Positions 1 to 7,955 of a DNA stretch of 25,432 nt are shown piece after piece. The translations under genes and the position numbers were made by a program. The notes under the pieces were generated by a model that ran no database searches, was not told the origin of the DNA, and saw only the letters and a program-made list of their open reading frames with translations. How positions within the stretch are numbered: the first letter of the stretch is position 1; the number at the start of each line of letters is the position of its first letter. Source of the DNA: Candidatus Omnitrophota bacterium (GTDB lineage Bacteria > Omnitrophota > Gorgyraeia > S143-82); contig JAMOOT010000379.1 of NCBI GenBank assembly GCA_027065215.1, positions 1 through 25,432 on the forward strand. Direction: 5' to 3'.

Positions 1-1146
1 GGAAATACGGTTTTCAATAATGTCTTTGACGATTTAGGACCCACTATTGCTGCAGGGGCTGCAGATGCCAGTGCGAATATGGAACGTGCTGCGACCAGTT
101 CAGACAGTTTGTTTTCCTTGACGACCGCCCAGGGTAATAGTTTGGCATTATCTTCAGGGGATGTGGTTTACATTTCTGCCTTTAAAGGGGGCATTGCATT
201 GACTACGCTCTCTGGTGTTGTGGGTCAGGACTTTTCTACCTTGGGAGAGTTTGCTGAGTATATAGAGGATGTATATGGGATAACCTCAGAGGCCGATGGC
301 GTGACCATTGATGATTTAGGGAGGATAAATATTTCTGGGGATATAGGTTCGGGGAATGAATTTTCCAACATCAGTATAACTGCGACCAATGCCGCTGGTA
401 CGGTTCAGAGGAGTTATTTCAATGCAGTGAATAGTTATTCGATTGTACAACATGCGACCGGTGAAAGCGCTACATTGTCTATGACAGTCTATGATTCATT
501 GGGAGTAGAGCATCGAGTTACGATGATATTTACCCGTATTGCTCCTAATACGTGGAAGTGGAATGCGGACTGTGAGGACGATTGCCTTGGGGGTAGGAAT
601 ATATCTAATGGGATGCAAACCATAGAATTCTTGACAAACGGTTCATATAATACTTCTACAGGGGCATTATCTATAGATTTAAATAATGGAGCTAATAGTC
701 CCCTTCTAATTAATCCCGATATGACGATGTTTACCCAGTTTTCAGGGGATTCGGCTATTAGTTTGCGTCAGCAGGATGGGTATCCTATGGGTATATTGGA
801 GAAGTTTTCCATAGGCGCATCGGGAGATATCACAGGCATCTATTCTAATGGGTTGACAGATCTGTTAGGGAAGATCGCTTTAGCAACATTCAGTAATCCG
901 GGAGGTTTGCTCAAGGAAGGTGATAATCTTTATAAACAGTCTATGACCTCAGGTGTTGCCCAGGTTGGGGAGCCAGGTACTGGTGGTAGAGGTACCATTA
1001 ATAATGGAGTCTTGGAGATGTCGAATGTTGATCTGGCAAGGGAGTTTACTGATATGATAATTACCCAAAGAGGATTCCAGGCCAGTTCGCGCATTATAAG
1101 CACTTCAGATGAGTTGTTACAGGAATTGGTTAACCTGAAAAGATAA
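1..1146 (+). CDS. flgE: Flagellar hook protein FlgE, C-terminal part (5' end outside window)
   Basis: The reading frame is open from the first base, so this is the last 381 codons of a longer gene; the first internal ATG at 79 is not the true start. FlgE polymerises into the extracellular hook joining the flagellar rod to the filament. The middle carries a stretch typical of the hook D2 region (TVYDSLGVEHRVTMIF, then NTWKWN). The end is the conserved rod/hook C-terminal helix, with NVDLAREFTDMI, TQRGFQASSR and a final LVNLKR, used for coiled-coil packing in the axial proteins. FlgE is preferred over FlgG or FlgF because of the large D2-like insertion and because flbD and motA follow directly, a common flagellar operon order. 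The flbD start lies 28 bases downstream, so they are probably co-transcribed. Confidence 0.93.
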   Translation, partial: GNTVFNNVFDDLGPTIAAGAADASANMERAATSSDSLFSLTTAQGNSLALSSGDVVYISAFKGGIALTTLSGVVGQDFSTLGEFAEYIEDVYGITSEADGVTIDDLGRINISGDIGSGNEFSNISITATNAAGTVQRSYFNAVNSYSIVQHATGESATLSMTVYDSLGVEHRVTMIFTRIAPNTWKWNADCEDDCLGGRNISNGMQTIEFLTNGSYNTSTGALSIDLNNGANSPLLINPDMTMFTQFSGDSAISLRQQDGYPMGILEKFSIGASGDITGIYSNGLTDLLGKIALATFSNPGGLLKEGDNLYKQSMTSGVAQVGEPGTGGRGTINNGVLEMSNVDLAREFTDMIITQRGFQASSRIISTSDELLQELVNLKR

Positions 1147-1174
1147 TAAAAATTAGTGCTGGATGAGGGTGAAG

Positions 1175-1372
1175 ATGATATTGTTGACTTTACTCAATGG
1201 CAAAAAGATAGTAGTAAATGCGGAATATATAAAGACAATAGAATCGCTGCCTGATACAATCATCTCTTTCATCAATGGAGAAAAGTTAATGGTAAAAGAA
1301 AGAGTTGAAGATGTAGTTGAGAAGGTGATAACTTATAAGAGGCTAATAAACACCTTATTATGGCAGGGGTAA
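1175..1372 (+). CDS. flbD: FlbD family flagellar protein
   Basis: This is a small protein of 65 residues from the ATG at 1175, or 69 from the ATG at 1163. I choose 1175 because the family begins with a methionine directly before the I-x-L-T-x-L-N-G signature (here MILLTLLNGKKIVVN). The SD-like GGATGAGG at 1161-1168 is also better spaced for it. The family pattern continues with IESLPDTIISFINGEKLMVKE. FlbD proteins are found in flagellar operons between the hook gene and motA in many phyla. Their exact role is unclear, and they differ from the Caulobacter transcription factor of the same name. Its position between flgE and motA (15 bases before motA) supports the call. Confidence 0.88.
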   Translation: MILLTLLNGKKIVVNAEYIKTIESLPDTIISFINGEKLMVKERVEDVVEKVITYKRLINTLLWQG

Positions 1373-1387
1373 AGGGGCTTTTGTAAT

Positions 1388-2149
1388 ATGGACATATCTA
1401 CACCAGCAGGGTTAGCCTTAGGGTTTATTCTTATCTTGGCGGCGATGGGGTCCTCCATCCCAGCCTTTATAGATGTGCCTTCAATGTTGATTGTGGTTGG
1501 TGGGACAATTGCCGCTACTTTGATTAGTTATCCACTTGAACGGGTGTTGGGAATCTCACAGATCTTAATGAAGACAATGTTTTTCTCCCTTCCTAAGAAT
1601 ACAGATGTGGTTAAGACCCTTATTGATTTTGCTACCCGAGCCAGAAGAGATGGAATCCTTGCATTAGAAGAGGCATCGCAGAGTATAGAAGATCCCTTTT
1701 TTAAAAAGGGATTGCAGTTGGCTATAGATGGAAATCCACCGGAGGTGATAGAGGCAGTCTTGACTACCGAAGTAGAGAAGATGGAGGAGCGGCATCAGAT
1801 GGGTGCGGGGATGTTTTCTACGATGGCCAGTTATGCCCCATCCTTTGGGATGATAGGAACACTTATTGGGTTGGTGCAGATGTTGAAAAACCTGCAGGAT
1901 CCATCCAGCATAGGGGGAAGTATGGCAGTTGCCTTAATTACTACCTTCTATGGGGCAGTTTTGGCAAATCTTATCTTTCTCCCGATTGCTGCCAAATTAA
2001 AATATCGTGCCCAAGAAGAAAAATTACAGATGGATATCATTATGGCTGGGATATTGGCTATTCAATCGGGCGATAATCCCAGAGTCGTTGAAGAAAAACT
2101 AAAGACCTATCTTCCCCCCAAGGAACGTTCTGAGGTCTCAAGTGAATAA
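1388..2149 (+). CDS. motA: Flagellar motor stator protein MotA
   Basis: MotA is the inner-membrane stator subunit that, with MotB, conducts ions and drives the rotor. The 253 residues match normal MotA length. Hydrophobic segments lie near residues 8-27, 32-48, 145-166 and 178-200. The cytoplasmic loop has R86 and E94, spaced as in the rotor-interacting R90/E98 pair of E. coli MotA. The two conserved prolines of the last two helices are P151 (in APSFGMIGTLIG) and P199 (in FLPIAAK). These match P173 and P222 of E. coli by family alignment. The usual partner motB does not follow; an unrelated sugar-transport operon begins instead. PomA is the sodium-type alternative and cannot be excluded. Confidence 0.95.
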   Translation: MDISTPAGLALGFILILAAMGSSIPAFIDVPSMLIVVGGTIAATLISYPLERVLGISQILMKTMFFSLPKNTDVVKTLIDFATRARRDGILALEEASQSIEDPFFKKGLQLAIDGNPPEVIEAVLTTEVEKMEERHQMGAGMFSTMASYAPSFGMIGTLIGLVQMLKNLQDPSSIGGSMAVALITTFYGAVLANLIFLPIAAKLKYRAQEEKLQMDIIMAGILAIQSGDNPRVVEEKLKTYLPPKERSEVSSE

Positions 2150-2211
2150 TTTATCTTCACAATGAAGAGAGGATGTCCCTTTAATAATGGCTTTGGAAAA
2201 ATTCGACATCG

Positions 2212-2241
2212 TTGACAGTCTTTAATGGAATGTGGTAAAGT
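2212..2241 (+). promoter_or_regulatory. Predicted sigma-70-type promoter of the sugar ABC operon
   Basis: A perfect -35 box TTGACA (2212-2217) is separated by 18 bases from TAAAGT (2236-2241, 4 of 6 consensus matches). It lies in the 141-base gap between motA and the solute-binding lipoprotein gene. This suggests the transport operon is transcribed separately from the flagellar genes. Confidence 0.6.
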
Positions 2242-2278
2242 ATTTTCTACCTTTAAGCATTACTGAAAATTCCATAAC

Positions 2279-2284
2279 AAGGAG
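2279..2284 (+). promoter_or_regulatory. Ribosome binding site that fixes the start of the solute-binding gene
   Basis: AAGGAG sits 6 bases before the ATG at 2291. Possible starts at 2285 (TTG) and 2288 (ATG) would be 0 and 3 bases away, too close for normal initiation, so 2291 is the preferred start. Confidence 0.7.
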
Positions 2285-2290
2285 TTGATG

Positions 2291-3598
2291 ATGAACAGAG
2301 TTTGGGGGATATTTCTTGGATTATTTTTAGTCCTGTTGGCAGGGTGTGGTTTAAACAACAATAATAGTTCATCTGCTTCAGAAAAAACTATAGTGATGTG
2401 GCATTGGTTGAGCGATAAAGAAGAATTGTTAGAAACCTTTGCCAAGGAGTTTTATGAAAAGACAGGAATATATGTAAAGACAGAATGTTTCCCTCCACCT
2501 GAGACTTATATTCAAAAGATAATGGCCTCGGCTCAGACCAATACCCTTCCAGATATTTACAGTATTCTTAACAGCAAAAGAGATTTCGCGAATTTCGTAA
2601 AAGCAGGTTTTGTGTTGAAGTTAGATTCGTATATGGATGCAAACGGTGGCGAATGGAAAAATAGATTCTTTGAGAATGCCCTTAAAACAGTGAGTTTTGT
2701 GGCGGGAAATCAGTTTGGTATAGATCCTGGAGTATATGGGGTGCCGATTGATGTAATAAACATCCAGTATCTTTATAATAAAGATATATTTAGGAAGGCT
2801 GGATTGGATCCAAATCATCCACCCCAGACCATAGATGAATTTATCAATGCAGTCAAGAAGATTGAGAAGGCAGGCTACGGCGGTTTAGTAAGTGGTTTTG
2901 GGGAGCCTTGGATCGTTGAGTGTTTTGCTTCAAATTTTGCATGGAATATAATGGGAGAAGAGAAGATGATAGCAACCTATAAAGGCGAAGTCCCTTATAC
3001 AGACCCAGATTGGATAAGAGTCTTTTCACTTATTGAAAGAATGGCGAAAGAGGGAGTATTTGTCCCTGGGATTGTAATTAAATCTAACAAGGACGCTGAA
3101 GTAGATTTTGCTTATGGAAAAGTCGGTTTTGCCTTCAATGGGTCTTGGGCCATAAATGTTTATAAAAATTCTAATGAGAATATACAGGTTGGAATAATGC
3201 TTCCACCGAAAGTATCCAATGCCAATCCACGTGGCATATGGGGTGGGGCTGGAACCTGGTTTGCTGTAAATGCAAAATCTCCCAAGAAAGAATTGGCAGT
3301 GAAGTTTTTGGAATGGTTGACAGAGAAAGAGCAAGAGATAACATATGCCAAAGAGACCTTTAGTATACCAGCAATAAAAGGGTGTATGGAGGCAGTCCCC
3401 GAGGAAGTGAAAGGATTTCTATCAGGGATGAAGTATGTATACCATCCGCGTAATTTCCCTGTGCAAGAATATCCTTTGGTCGTAGAGGCCTTTACTAAAG
3501 GGATTCAGGCAATAATCACTGGAGAAAAGTCCGCAAGGGAGGTTGCAGAAGATATTCAAAAGGTCAAAGAAAGAGAGATGAAGAAACACCCTCGATGA
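2291..3598 (+). CDS. Sugar ABC transporter solute-binding lipoprotein
   Basis: This is a family 1 (sugar-type) extracellular solute-binding protein of 435 residues, expected to be tethered to a membrane and to pass a carbohydrate to the two permeases encoded next. The N-terminus is a lipoprotein signal (MNRVWGIFLGLFLVLLAGC) with Cys19 as the acylated residue. Family features include the start of the mature lobe (IVMWHWLSDKEELLETFAKEF), a TYIQKIMASAQ helix, LPDIYSI, and a late NAKSPKKELAVKFLEWLTEKE segment typical of the group. The stop codon overlaps the next start in an ATGA arrangement, indicating translational coupling. The exact sugar cannot be read from sequence; nearby glycoside hydrolases suggest a glycan-derived oligosaccharide. 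Confidence 0.92.
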   Translation: MNRVWGIFLGLFLVLLAGCGLNNNNSSSASEKTIVMWHWLSDKEELLETFAKEFYEKTGIYVKTECFPPPETYIQKIMASAQTNTLPDIYSILNSKRDFANFVKAGFVLKLDSYMDANGGEWKNRFFENALKTVSFVAGNQFGIDPGVYGVPIDVINIQYLYNKDIFRKAGLDPNHPPQTIDEFINAVKKIEKAGYGGLVSGFGEPWIVECFASNFAWNIMGEEKMIATYKGEVPYTDPDWIRVFSLIERMAKEGVFVPGIVIKSNKDAEVDFAYGKVGFAFNGSWAINVYKNSNENIQVGIMLPPKVSNANPRGIWGGAGTWFAVNAKSPKKELAVKFLEWLTEKEQEITYAKETFSIPAIKGCMEAVPEEVKGFLSGMKYVYHPRNFPVQEYPLVVEAFTKGIQAIITGEKSAREVAEDIQKVKEREMKKHPR

Positions 3599-4488
3599 GG
3601 TTTATTATGAGAACACGCAGGGTCTATACCCTAACAAATTATTTGTTTATACTGCCTGCATTACTAATCTTTTTGGTGTTTGGTGTATACCCATTTTTTA
3701 AGGTCTTCCAATTATCGGTAATGTCTTGGGATGGAATTTCTCCTGAGGTCAAATTTGTAGGCCTACAAAATTTTATTGAGGTTTTACATGATAGGGTATG
3801 GTGGGCCTCGGTTCTAAATGCTGCCTGGATAACCTTTTTGGCCTTAACGATTCAGAATGGCGTTGCTCTTATCCTTGCTTTACTCTGTGCCCAAAACATT
3901 AGAGGAGGGCATGTATATCGAGTTATATTTTATCTTCCGCCGGTGCTTTCTGGGATAGTAATAGGTTTGATTTGGAAGTGGATATTTAGATATCCAGATG
4001 GGATTTTAAATATGACATTGATAAAATTGGGATTAGAGCATTTGACTCGGGATTGGTTAGGGAATCCCCATACAGCCCTGAATGCAGTGGCAATAGTTCA
4101 TATGTGGAGGGGCTTTGGTTGGGGGTTTGTTATTCTTTTAGCCGGTCTTCAAAATATCCCACAACAAATCTATGAGGCGGCGAGAGTAGATGGAGCGAAT
4201 GCTCTGCAAAGATTTATATACATAACCGTTCCGTTGATGATACCAGTTTTTGTTTTAGTCTCTATCCTAACGATTCTGGGAAGTATGCAGATTTATGATA
4301 TCATAGCGGCTACTACAAATGGTGGCCCGGGGTATCATACAGAGGTCCCTGTGACAAGGATCTTGGCCTCTATGCAAGGGGCAGGGCGGTTTGGTTATGC
4401 CTGCGCTCAGGGATTGGTTTTTGGTGCCATTCTCTTATTTGTTTCCTTGTTTCAGTTGTGGGTGTCGAAAAGATTAAAGCAGGAGTAA
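3595..4488 (+). CDS. Sugar ABC transporter permease, MalF/UgpA type
   Basis: This is an inner-membrane permease of the CUT1 carbohydrate importer class, about 297 residues with six predicted membrane helices. The N-terminal pattern (YLFILPALLIFLVFGVYPFF, then FVGLQNFIEVL) is characteristic of the MalF/UgpA/MsmF side of these heterodimers. The ATPase-coupling EAA loop is clear (EAARVDGANALQRFIYITVP), followed by a TNGGPGYHTEV segment. The start overlaps the stop of the binding-protein gene by four bases; an alternative ATG lies at 3607. It should pair with the next gene product. No ABC ATPase is encoded in the window, so a shared MsmK/UgpC-like ATPase elsewhere is inferred. Confidence 0.94.
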   Translation: MRFIMRTRRVYTLTNYLFILPALLIFLVFGVYPFFKVFQLSVMSWDGISPEVKFVGLQNFIEVLHDRVWWASVLNAAWITFLALTIQNGVALILALLCAQNIRGGHVYRVIFYLPPVLSGIVIGLIWKWIFRYPDGILNMTLIKLGLEHLTRDWLGNPHTALNAVAIVHMWRGFGWGFVILLAGLQNIPQQIYEAARVDGANALQRFIYITVPLMIPVFVLVSILTILGSMQIYDIIAATTNGGPGYHTEVPVTRILASMQGAGRFGYACAQGLVFGAILLFVSLFQLWVSKRLKQE

Positions 4489-4495
4489 AGGTAGG

Positions 4496-5350
4496 TTGCT
4501 GAGAGAAAACTTGTTTTATAGAGTGCGCAGATATGCAAAATTGAGTTTTGCTTATATTGTATTAACTACTGTTGCTATTTCCTGCCTGTTTCCATTATGG
4601 TGGATGTTTGTATCAGCGTTAAAGACCCGTTCCACTATCTTTAGTGATTTTAGCCTTTGGCCTGCCCATCCCCATTGGGAAAATTTTTATTATGCTTGGA
4701 CAAAAGGTGGGTTTGGAACTTATTTTTTGAATAGTGTCTTGTATACAGTAACCGTAGTTTTTTTCATTGTATTGTTTTCTTCTTGGGCGGCTTATGCCTT
4801 TTCTCGATTGGAATTCCCGTTCAAGAATTTCTTGTATCTCTTGTTGATAGCCAGCATGATGATTCCCATCCCGGGTGCATTTATTGCTTTATTCGTACTT
4901 TTGAAGATGCTTGGCTTAATTAATACACGAATAGGATATATTTTACCCCAAATAAATGCAGGGTTAGCCTTTGCTATCTTTCTTCTGCGGACGTTCTTTG
5001 ATAAACTTCCTAGGGATCTGGAGGATGCTGCCAGGATTGATGGGTGTTCGCGTTTAGGGATATGGTGGCATGTTGTTATGCCATTGGCAAGACCTGCCTT
5101 GGCAGTGGTAATAATCTTTAATACCCTAATGGTTTGGAACGAATACCTTTTGGCCTTATTGGTGTTGCAGGATAAATCAAAGATGCCCTTGACCAGGGGG
5201 TTGATGGTCTTTCAGGGGGTACATTTAATAGATTATCCACTTTTGATGGCAGGCATGACAATTACCGTTATACCGGTTATTCTTGTTTACTTATTGATGC
5301 AGAGACATATAATAAAAGGAATCACTGCTGGGGCCTTGACAGGGCAATAA
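4496..5350 (+). CDS. Sugar ABC transporter permease, MalG/UgpE type
   Basis: This is the second CUT1 permease, 284 residues. The start is a TTG codon at 4496 with AGGAG ten bases upstream. The first internal ATG (about residue 38) would remove most of the first membrane helix, so the TTG start is preferred. Family marks are LFPLWWMFVSALKT near the N-terminus, the NSVLYTVTVVFF helix, an ASMMIPIPGAFIALFVLLKMLGLINTR-like region (positions 4852-4926) and the EAA loop (EDAARIDGCSRLGIWWHVVMP). It ends with IIKGITAGALTGQ, close to the usual (V/I)xG(L/I)TxGAxKG ending of MalG-type permeases. The gap to the previous gene is 7 bases. Confidence 0.94.
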   Translation: MLRENLFYRVRRYAKLSFAYIVLTTVAISCLFPLWWMFVSALKTRSTIFSDFSLWPAHPHWENFYYAWTKGGFGTYFLNSVLYTVTVVFFIVLFSSWAAYAFSRLEFPFKNFLYLLLIASMMIPIPGAFIALFVLLKMLGLINTRIGYILPQINAGLAFAIFLLRTFFDKLPRDLEDAARIDGCSRLGIWWHVVMPLARPALAVVIIFNTLMVWNEYLLALLVLQDKSKMPLTRGLMVFQGVHLIDYPLLMAGMTITVIPVILVYLLMQRHIIKGITAGALTGQ

Positions 5351-5363
5351 TATAGGAGAAGAA

Positions 5364-5948
5364 ATGGTATATCTACTGGTATTTTTATCAATTTTTCTCT
5401 CGTCGTGCTCTTCTGATAGAGGAGGAGACAGGTTTAACCGAATATCTATTGCTCCTGCGTGGAAAGGTGCGCCAGACTTTTCGAATCAAAATCTTATTCA
5501 TGAAGAGGCAGAAAAGCAAGAGGTAAAGTTTGAGGTCTCAGAAGAAGAATTGAGAACCCTTCCAGCAAGCAAACTTATTTTAAAGGCATGGGGGGCATTA
5601 GGGGCAGGTGCATTTAATACAGCGATTCAAGTAAGTGAAAAAGTGCTTGAACGGTTTAGAGAGAAGGCTGTGGCTCAGCAGAAATCTTTGTCAGGCCAGT
5701 TCCCAAAAGCGGGGAAGGAAAAAGATTATGCTGAATTAAATGCTTGTGGATCAGCCCTTTATGTCATTGCTGAGTCTTATGAAAAGCAAGGCCAGTGTGA
5801 GAAGGCGATTGAGTTTTACAGAAAGGCAATAAAGGAGTTTCCCCTTTCTCAGAATTGGGACCCAAGGGGATGGTATTGGAAGATTGCTGAAGAGGCCAAG
5901 GCAAAGATTGAAAAATTAGAAAGAGATGGTTGTAATGAAAAAGAGTAA
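5364..5948 (+). CDS. TPR-containing lipoprotein of unknown function
   Basis: A 194-residue protein with a short lipoprotein signal (lipobox LSSC, Cys15). The signal is odd in lacking the usual Lys/Arg after the start. The start is supported by AGGAG five bases upstream. After a charged linker there are two helix-turn-helix units typical of tetratricopeptide repeats, near residues 70-103 and 128-161; the second (YVIAESYEKQGQCEKAIEF) is the clearer. The end is a basic/acidic helix. It overlaps the next gene, a lipoprotein glycoside hydrolase whose own N-terminal part has a similar helical pattern, so a scaffolding or partner role in that system is plausible. Function is not known; no catalytic motif is visible. 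Confidence 0.8.
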   Translation: MVYLLVFLSIFLSSCSSDRGGDRFNRISIAPAWKGAPDFSNQNLIHEEAEKQEVKFEVSEEELRTLPASKLILKAWGALGAGAFNTAIQVSEKVLERFREKAVAQQKSLSGQFPKAGKEKDYAELNACGSALYVIAESYEKQGQCEKAIEFYRKAIKEFPLSQNWDPRGWYWKIAEEAKAKIEKLERDGCNEKE

Positions 5949-7839
5949 GAATTTCTTATTAGCATTAATAGTTGTTTTGCTTTTGTCAGGATGTCAAAGA
6001 GAGAAAAAAATTATCCCTTATACCGAACCTCTTCCTACTCCAAAGTTTAGTCTTTATGATTATGGCACAGAAGAGGTTGTGGATTACGGGAAATATGGAA
6101 CCTTTGTTGGAGTTGGGACTAAGAATTATAAGTATGTGATAAAAGACCAAGAAGGGCTTTCTAAGGCAGTGGGGGAAGGAATCTTCCCTAACACGACCAG
6201 TTTTCGTTGGGATCCTAAGTATCAAGAATATCGTAAAAAAGGGCTACTTAGAGGATCGCACTGGAATTTTTTGTATGGTTCAGATTTGTTGGCGAACTTT
6301 TTTAAGTGGTGTTCAGCGCCTGAGCCACCGGGGGTTCGGCAGTTTTATATAGCAAATATTTTGGAACGAGCAGGCCTTATTGGGCATGCAGTAAAAGCCT
6401 ATTATGCGATAGTTGTGCATTTCCCTGGTACCTATGGTTGGACGTATTGGCATACCCCATGGTATATTGGCCCAACCTCTCTATATCGCGTAAAGTTTTT
6501 GCTACGTCGATATCCTGAATTGAAAATGAAGTTAGTTGATGCCTCGATATCTATTATAAACGGCCAAGACAATGATATTCGCAATGACGAAGTAATAGTA
6601 AATCCTGGCAAGATTGTTCGGGTAAAAAAATCTGAAGACGCCCTCCCAAAGAAGGTATCTTTAAGAGGCGTAAAGATAGTGAAAGAATTAGGTGGGAAGA
6701 AAACCAAACTAATAAAGTATGCCAATGGGCATTGGCAACTAATAGTTGATGACAGGCCATATATTATCAAAGGGGTTACCTATTCGCCTACTAAGATTGG
6801 GCAGAGTCCTGATGATGGGACGATGCGGAATTGGATGTACTACGACTATAATAAAAATGGTCTTATAGATGGGCCTTACGATGCCTGGATTGATTGGAAC
6901 CATAATAATAAACAAGATGCAAATGAAGGTCCGGTAGGAGATTTTGCAATAATGAAGGCAATGGGGGTAAATACCCTCCGCATATATCATCATCCAGATA
7001 AAGTGAACAAGAAACTTTTAAGGGACTTATATAAGCGCTTTGGCATAAGAGTAGTTATGGGGGACTTTTTGGGGATGTACACGATTGGAAGTGGTGCTGA
7101 GTGGACAGAAGGGACAGATTATACCAATCCTGTCCATAGGAAAAACATGATGGAGAGCGTGAAGAGGATGGTAGAGGAGTTTAAGGACGAGCCATATGTT
7201 ATATTTTGGTTGTTAGGGAATGAGAACAACTACGGTGTAGCAAACAATGCGAAAACAAATCCTGATGCTTATTATAAATTTGCTAATGAGGTTGCTAAGA
7301 TGATAAAGAAATTAGATCCTACCCGTCCAGTAGCAATATGTAATGGTGATATGTTATTTTTCGATAAGTTTGCCAAGTATTGTCCAGACATCGATATATA
7401 TGGTCTTAATAGTTATAGGGGCAACAGTGGTTTTGGGGATATTTGGGAGGTTGCTCATCGTCTTGCACCGGACAAAGTTGTTATGATTACAGAATATGGT
7501 TGTCCTGCTTATGCAAAAGGGATGTCCCGGGAGGAAATTGAAAAGGCACAGGCGTTGTATTATTTAGGATGCTGGGAGGATATATTGTTCAATTCTGCTG
7601 GATGGGATGGTTTTGGAAATGCTATTGGTGGTTTTGCATTCGAATACTTAGATGAATGGTGGAAGGGATATGAGCCATTTGTTCACAATACTGAATCACG
7701 TTGGCCAGGTCCGTTTATTGACGGTTTTATGTATGAAGAGTGGTTAGGTTTGTTTGGCCAAGGAGACGGTAAAGATAGTCCGTTTAAACGCGAACCTCGT
7801 CGGGTATTCTACTACCTGCGCAAGGTTTGGCGAGACTAA
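5935..7839 (+). CDS. Lipoprotein glycoside hydrolase, clan GH-A type, with helical N-terminal domain
   Basis: A 634-residue secreted lipoprotein. I prefer the ATG at 5935 over 5926 because it gives a normal lipoprotein signal, MKKSKNFLLALIVVLLLSGC, with Cys20. Residues about 105-200 look TPR-like (IANILERAGLIGHAVKAYYA). Residues about 265-630 form a TIM-barrel glycosidase: an entry strand (RPYIIKGVTYSP), GVNTLRIYHH, a predicted acid/base E430 in WLLGNENN and a predicted nucleophile E520 in MITEYG. The layout resembles GH2 catalytic domains and GH72-like glucan enzymes; the family and substrate are not certain. Two Ca-binding-like loops (D304/N306/N308/D312 and D320/N322/N324/D328/E331) lie just after the first strand. 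The gene overlaps the preceding TPR lipoprotein gene by 14 bases. A paralogous barrel is encoded at 9106. Confidence 0.85.
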   Translation: MKKSKNFLLALIVVLLLSGCQREKKIIPYTEPLPTPKFSLYDYGTEEVVDYGKYGTFVGVGTKNYKYVIKDQEGLSKAVGEGIFPNTTSFRWDPKYQEYRKKGLLRGSHWNFLYGSDLLANFFKWCSAPEPPGVRQFYIANILERAGLIGHAVKAYYAIVVHFPGTYGWTYWHTPWYIGPTSLYRVKFLLRRYPELKMKLVDASISIINGQDNDIRNDEVIVNPGKIVRVKKSEDALPKKVSLRGVKIVKELGGKKTKLIKYANGHWQLIVDDRPYIIKGVTYSPTKIGQSPDDGTMRNWMYYDYNKNGLIDGPYDAWIDWNHNNKQDANEGPVGDFAIMKAMGVNTLRIYHHPDKVNKKLLRDLYKRFGIRVVMGDFLGMYTIGSGAEWTEGTDYTNPVHRKNMMESVKRMVEEFKDEPYVIFWLLGNENNYGVANNAKTNPDAYYKFANEVAKMIKKLDPTRPVAICNGDMLFFDKFAKYCPDIDIYGLNSYRGNSGFGDIWEVAHRLAPDKVVMITEYGCPAYAKGMSREEIEKAQALYYLGCWEDILFNSAGWDGFGNAIGGFAFEYLDEWWKGYEPFVHNTESRWPGPFIDGFMYEEWLGLFGQGDGKDSPFKREPRRVFYYLRKVWRD

Positions 7840-7841
7840 TT

Positions 7842-7855
7842 TTAAAAATTTTTAA
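7842..7855 (+). promoter_or_regulatory. AT-only palindrome directly upstream of a promoter
   Basis: TTAAAAATTTTTAA is a perfect 14-base palindrome ending 7 bases before the -35 box at 7863. Its position and composition fit an UP element for RNA polymerase alpha binding. It could also form a very weak hairpin at the end of the preceding operon. Confidence 0.35.
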
Positions 7856-7862
7856 TTATGCT

Positions 7863-7891
7863 TTGACTTGATTAGAACAATGCATTAAAAT
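7863..7891 (+). promoter_or_regulatory. Predicted sigma-70-type promoter of the jelly-roll/hydrolase/barrel unit
   Basis: TTGACT (7863-7868) and TAAAAT (7886-7891) are separated by exactly 17 bases, each matching consensus at five of six positions. It lies in the 116-base gap after the lipoprotein hydrolase, so genes from 7956 onward probably have their own transcript. Confidence 0.65.
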
Positions 7892-7942
7892 ATAGAATAT
7901 AAGTGTCAATTTTGAGTGATGGGTTGGGCCAAATGAAAGAAA

Positions 7943-7950
7943 AAGGAGGT
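7943..7950 (+). promoter_or_regulatory. Strong ribosome binding site that fixes the start at 7956
   Basis: AAGGAGGT matches the anti-SD complement fully and is 5 bases before ATG 7956. A possible TTG start at 7950 would overlap this site, so it is rejected. Confidence 0.8.
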
Positions 7951-7955
7951 TGGAT

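Noticed and set aside
2150..2180. Small hairpin TCTTCA-CAA-TGAAGA after motA as a terminator
   Set aside because: Six-bp weak stem, three-base loop and no T-run.
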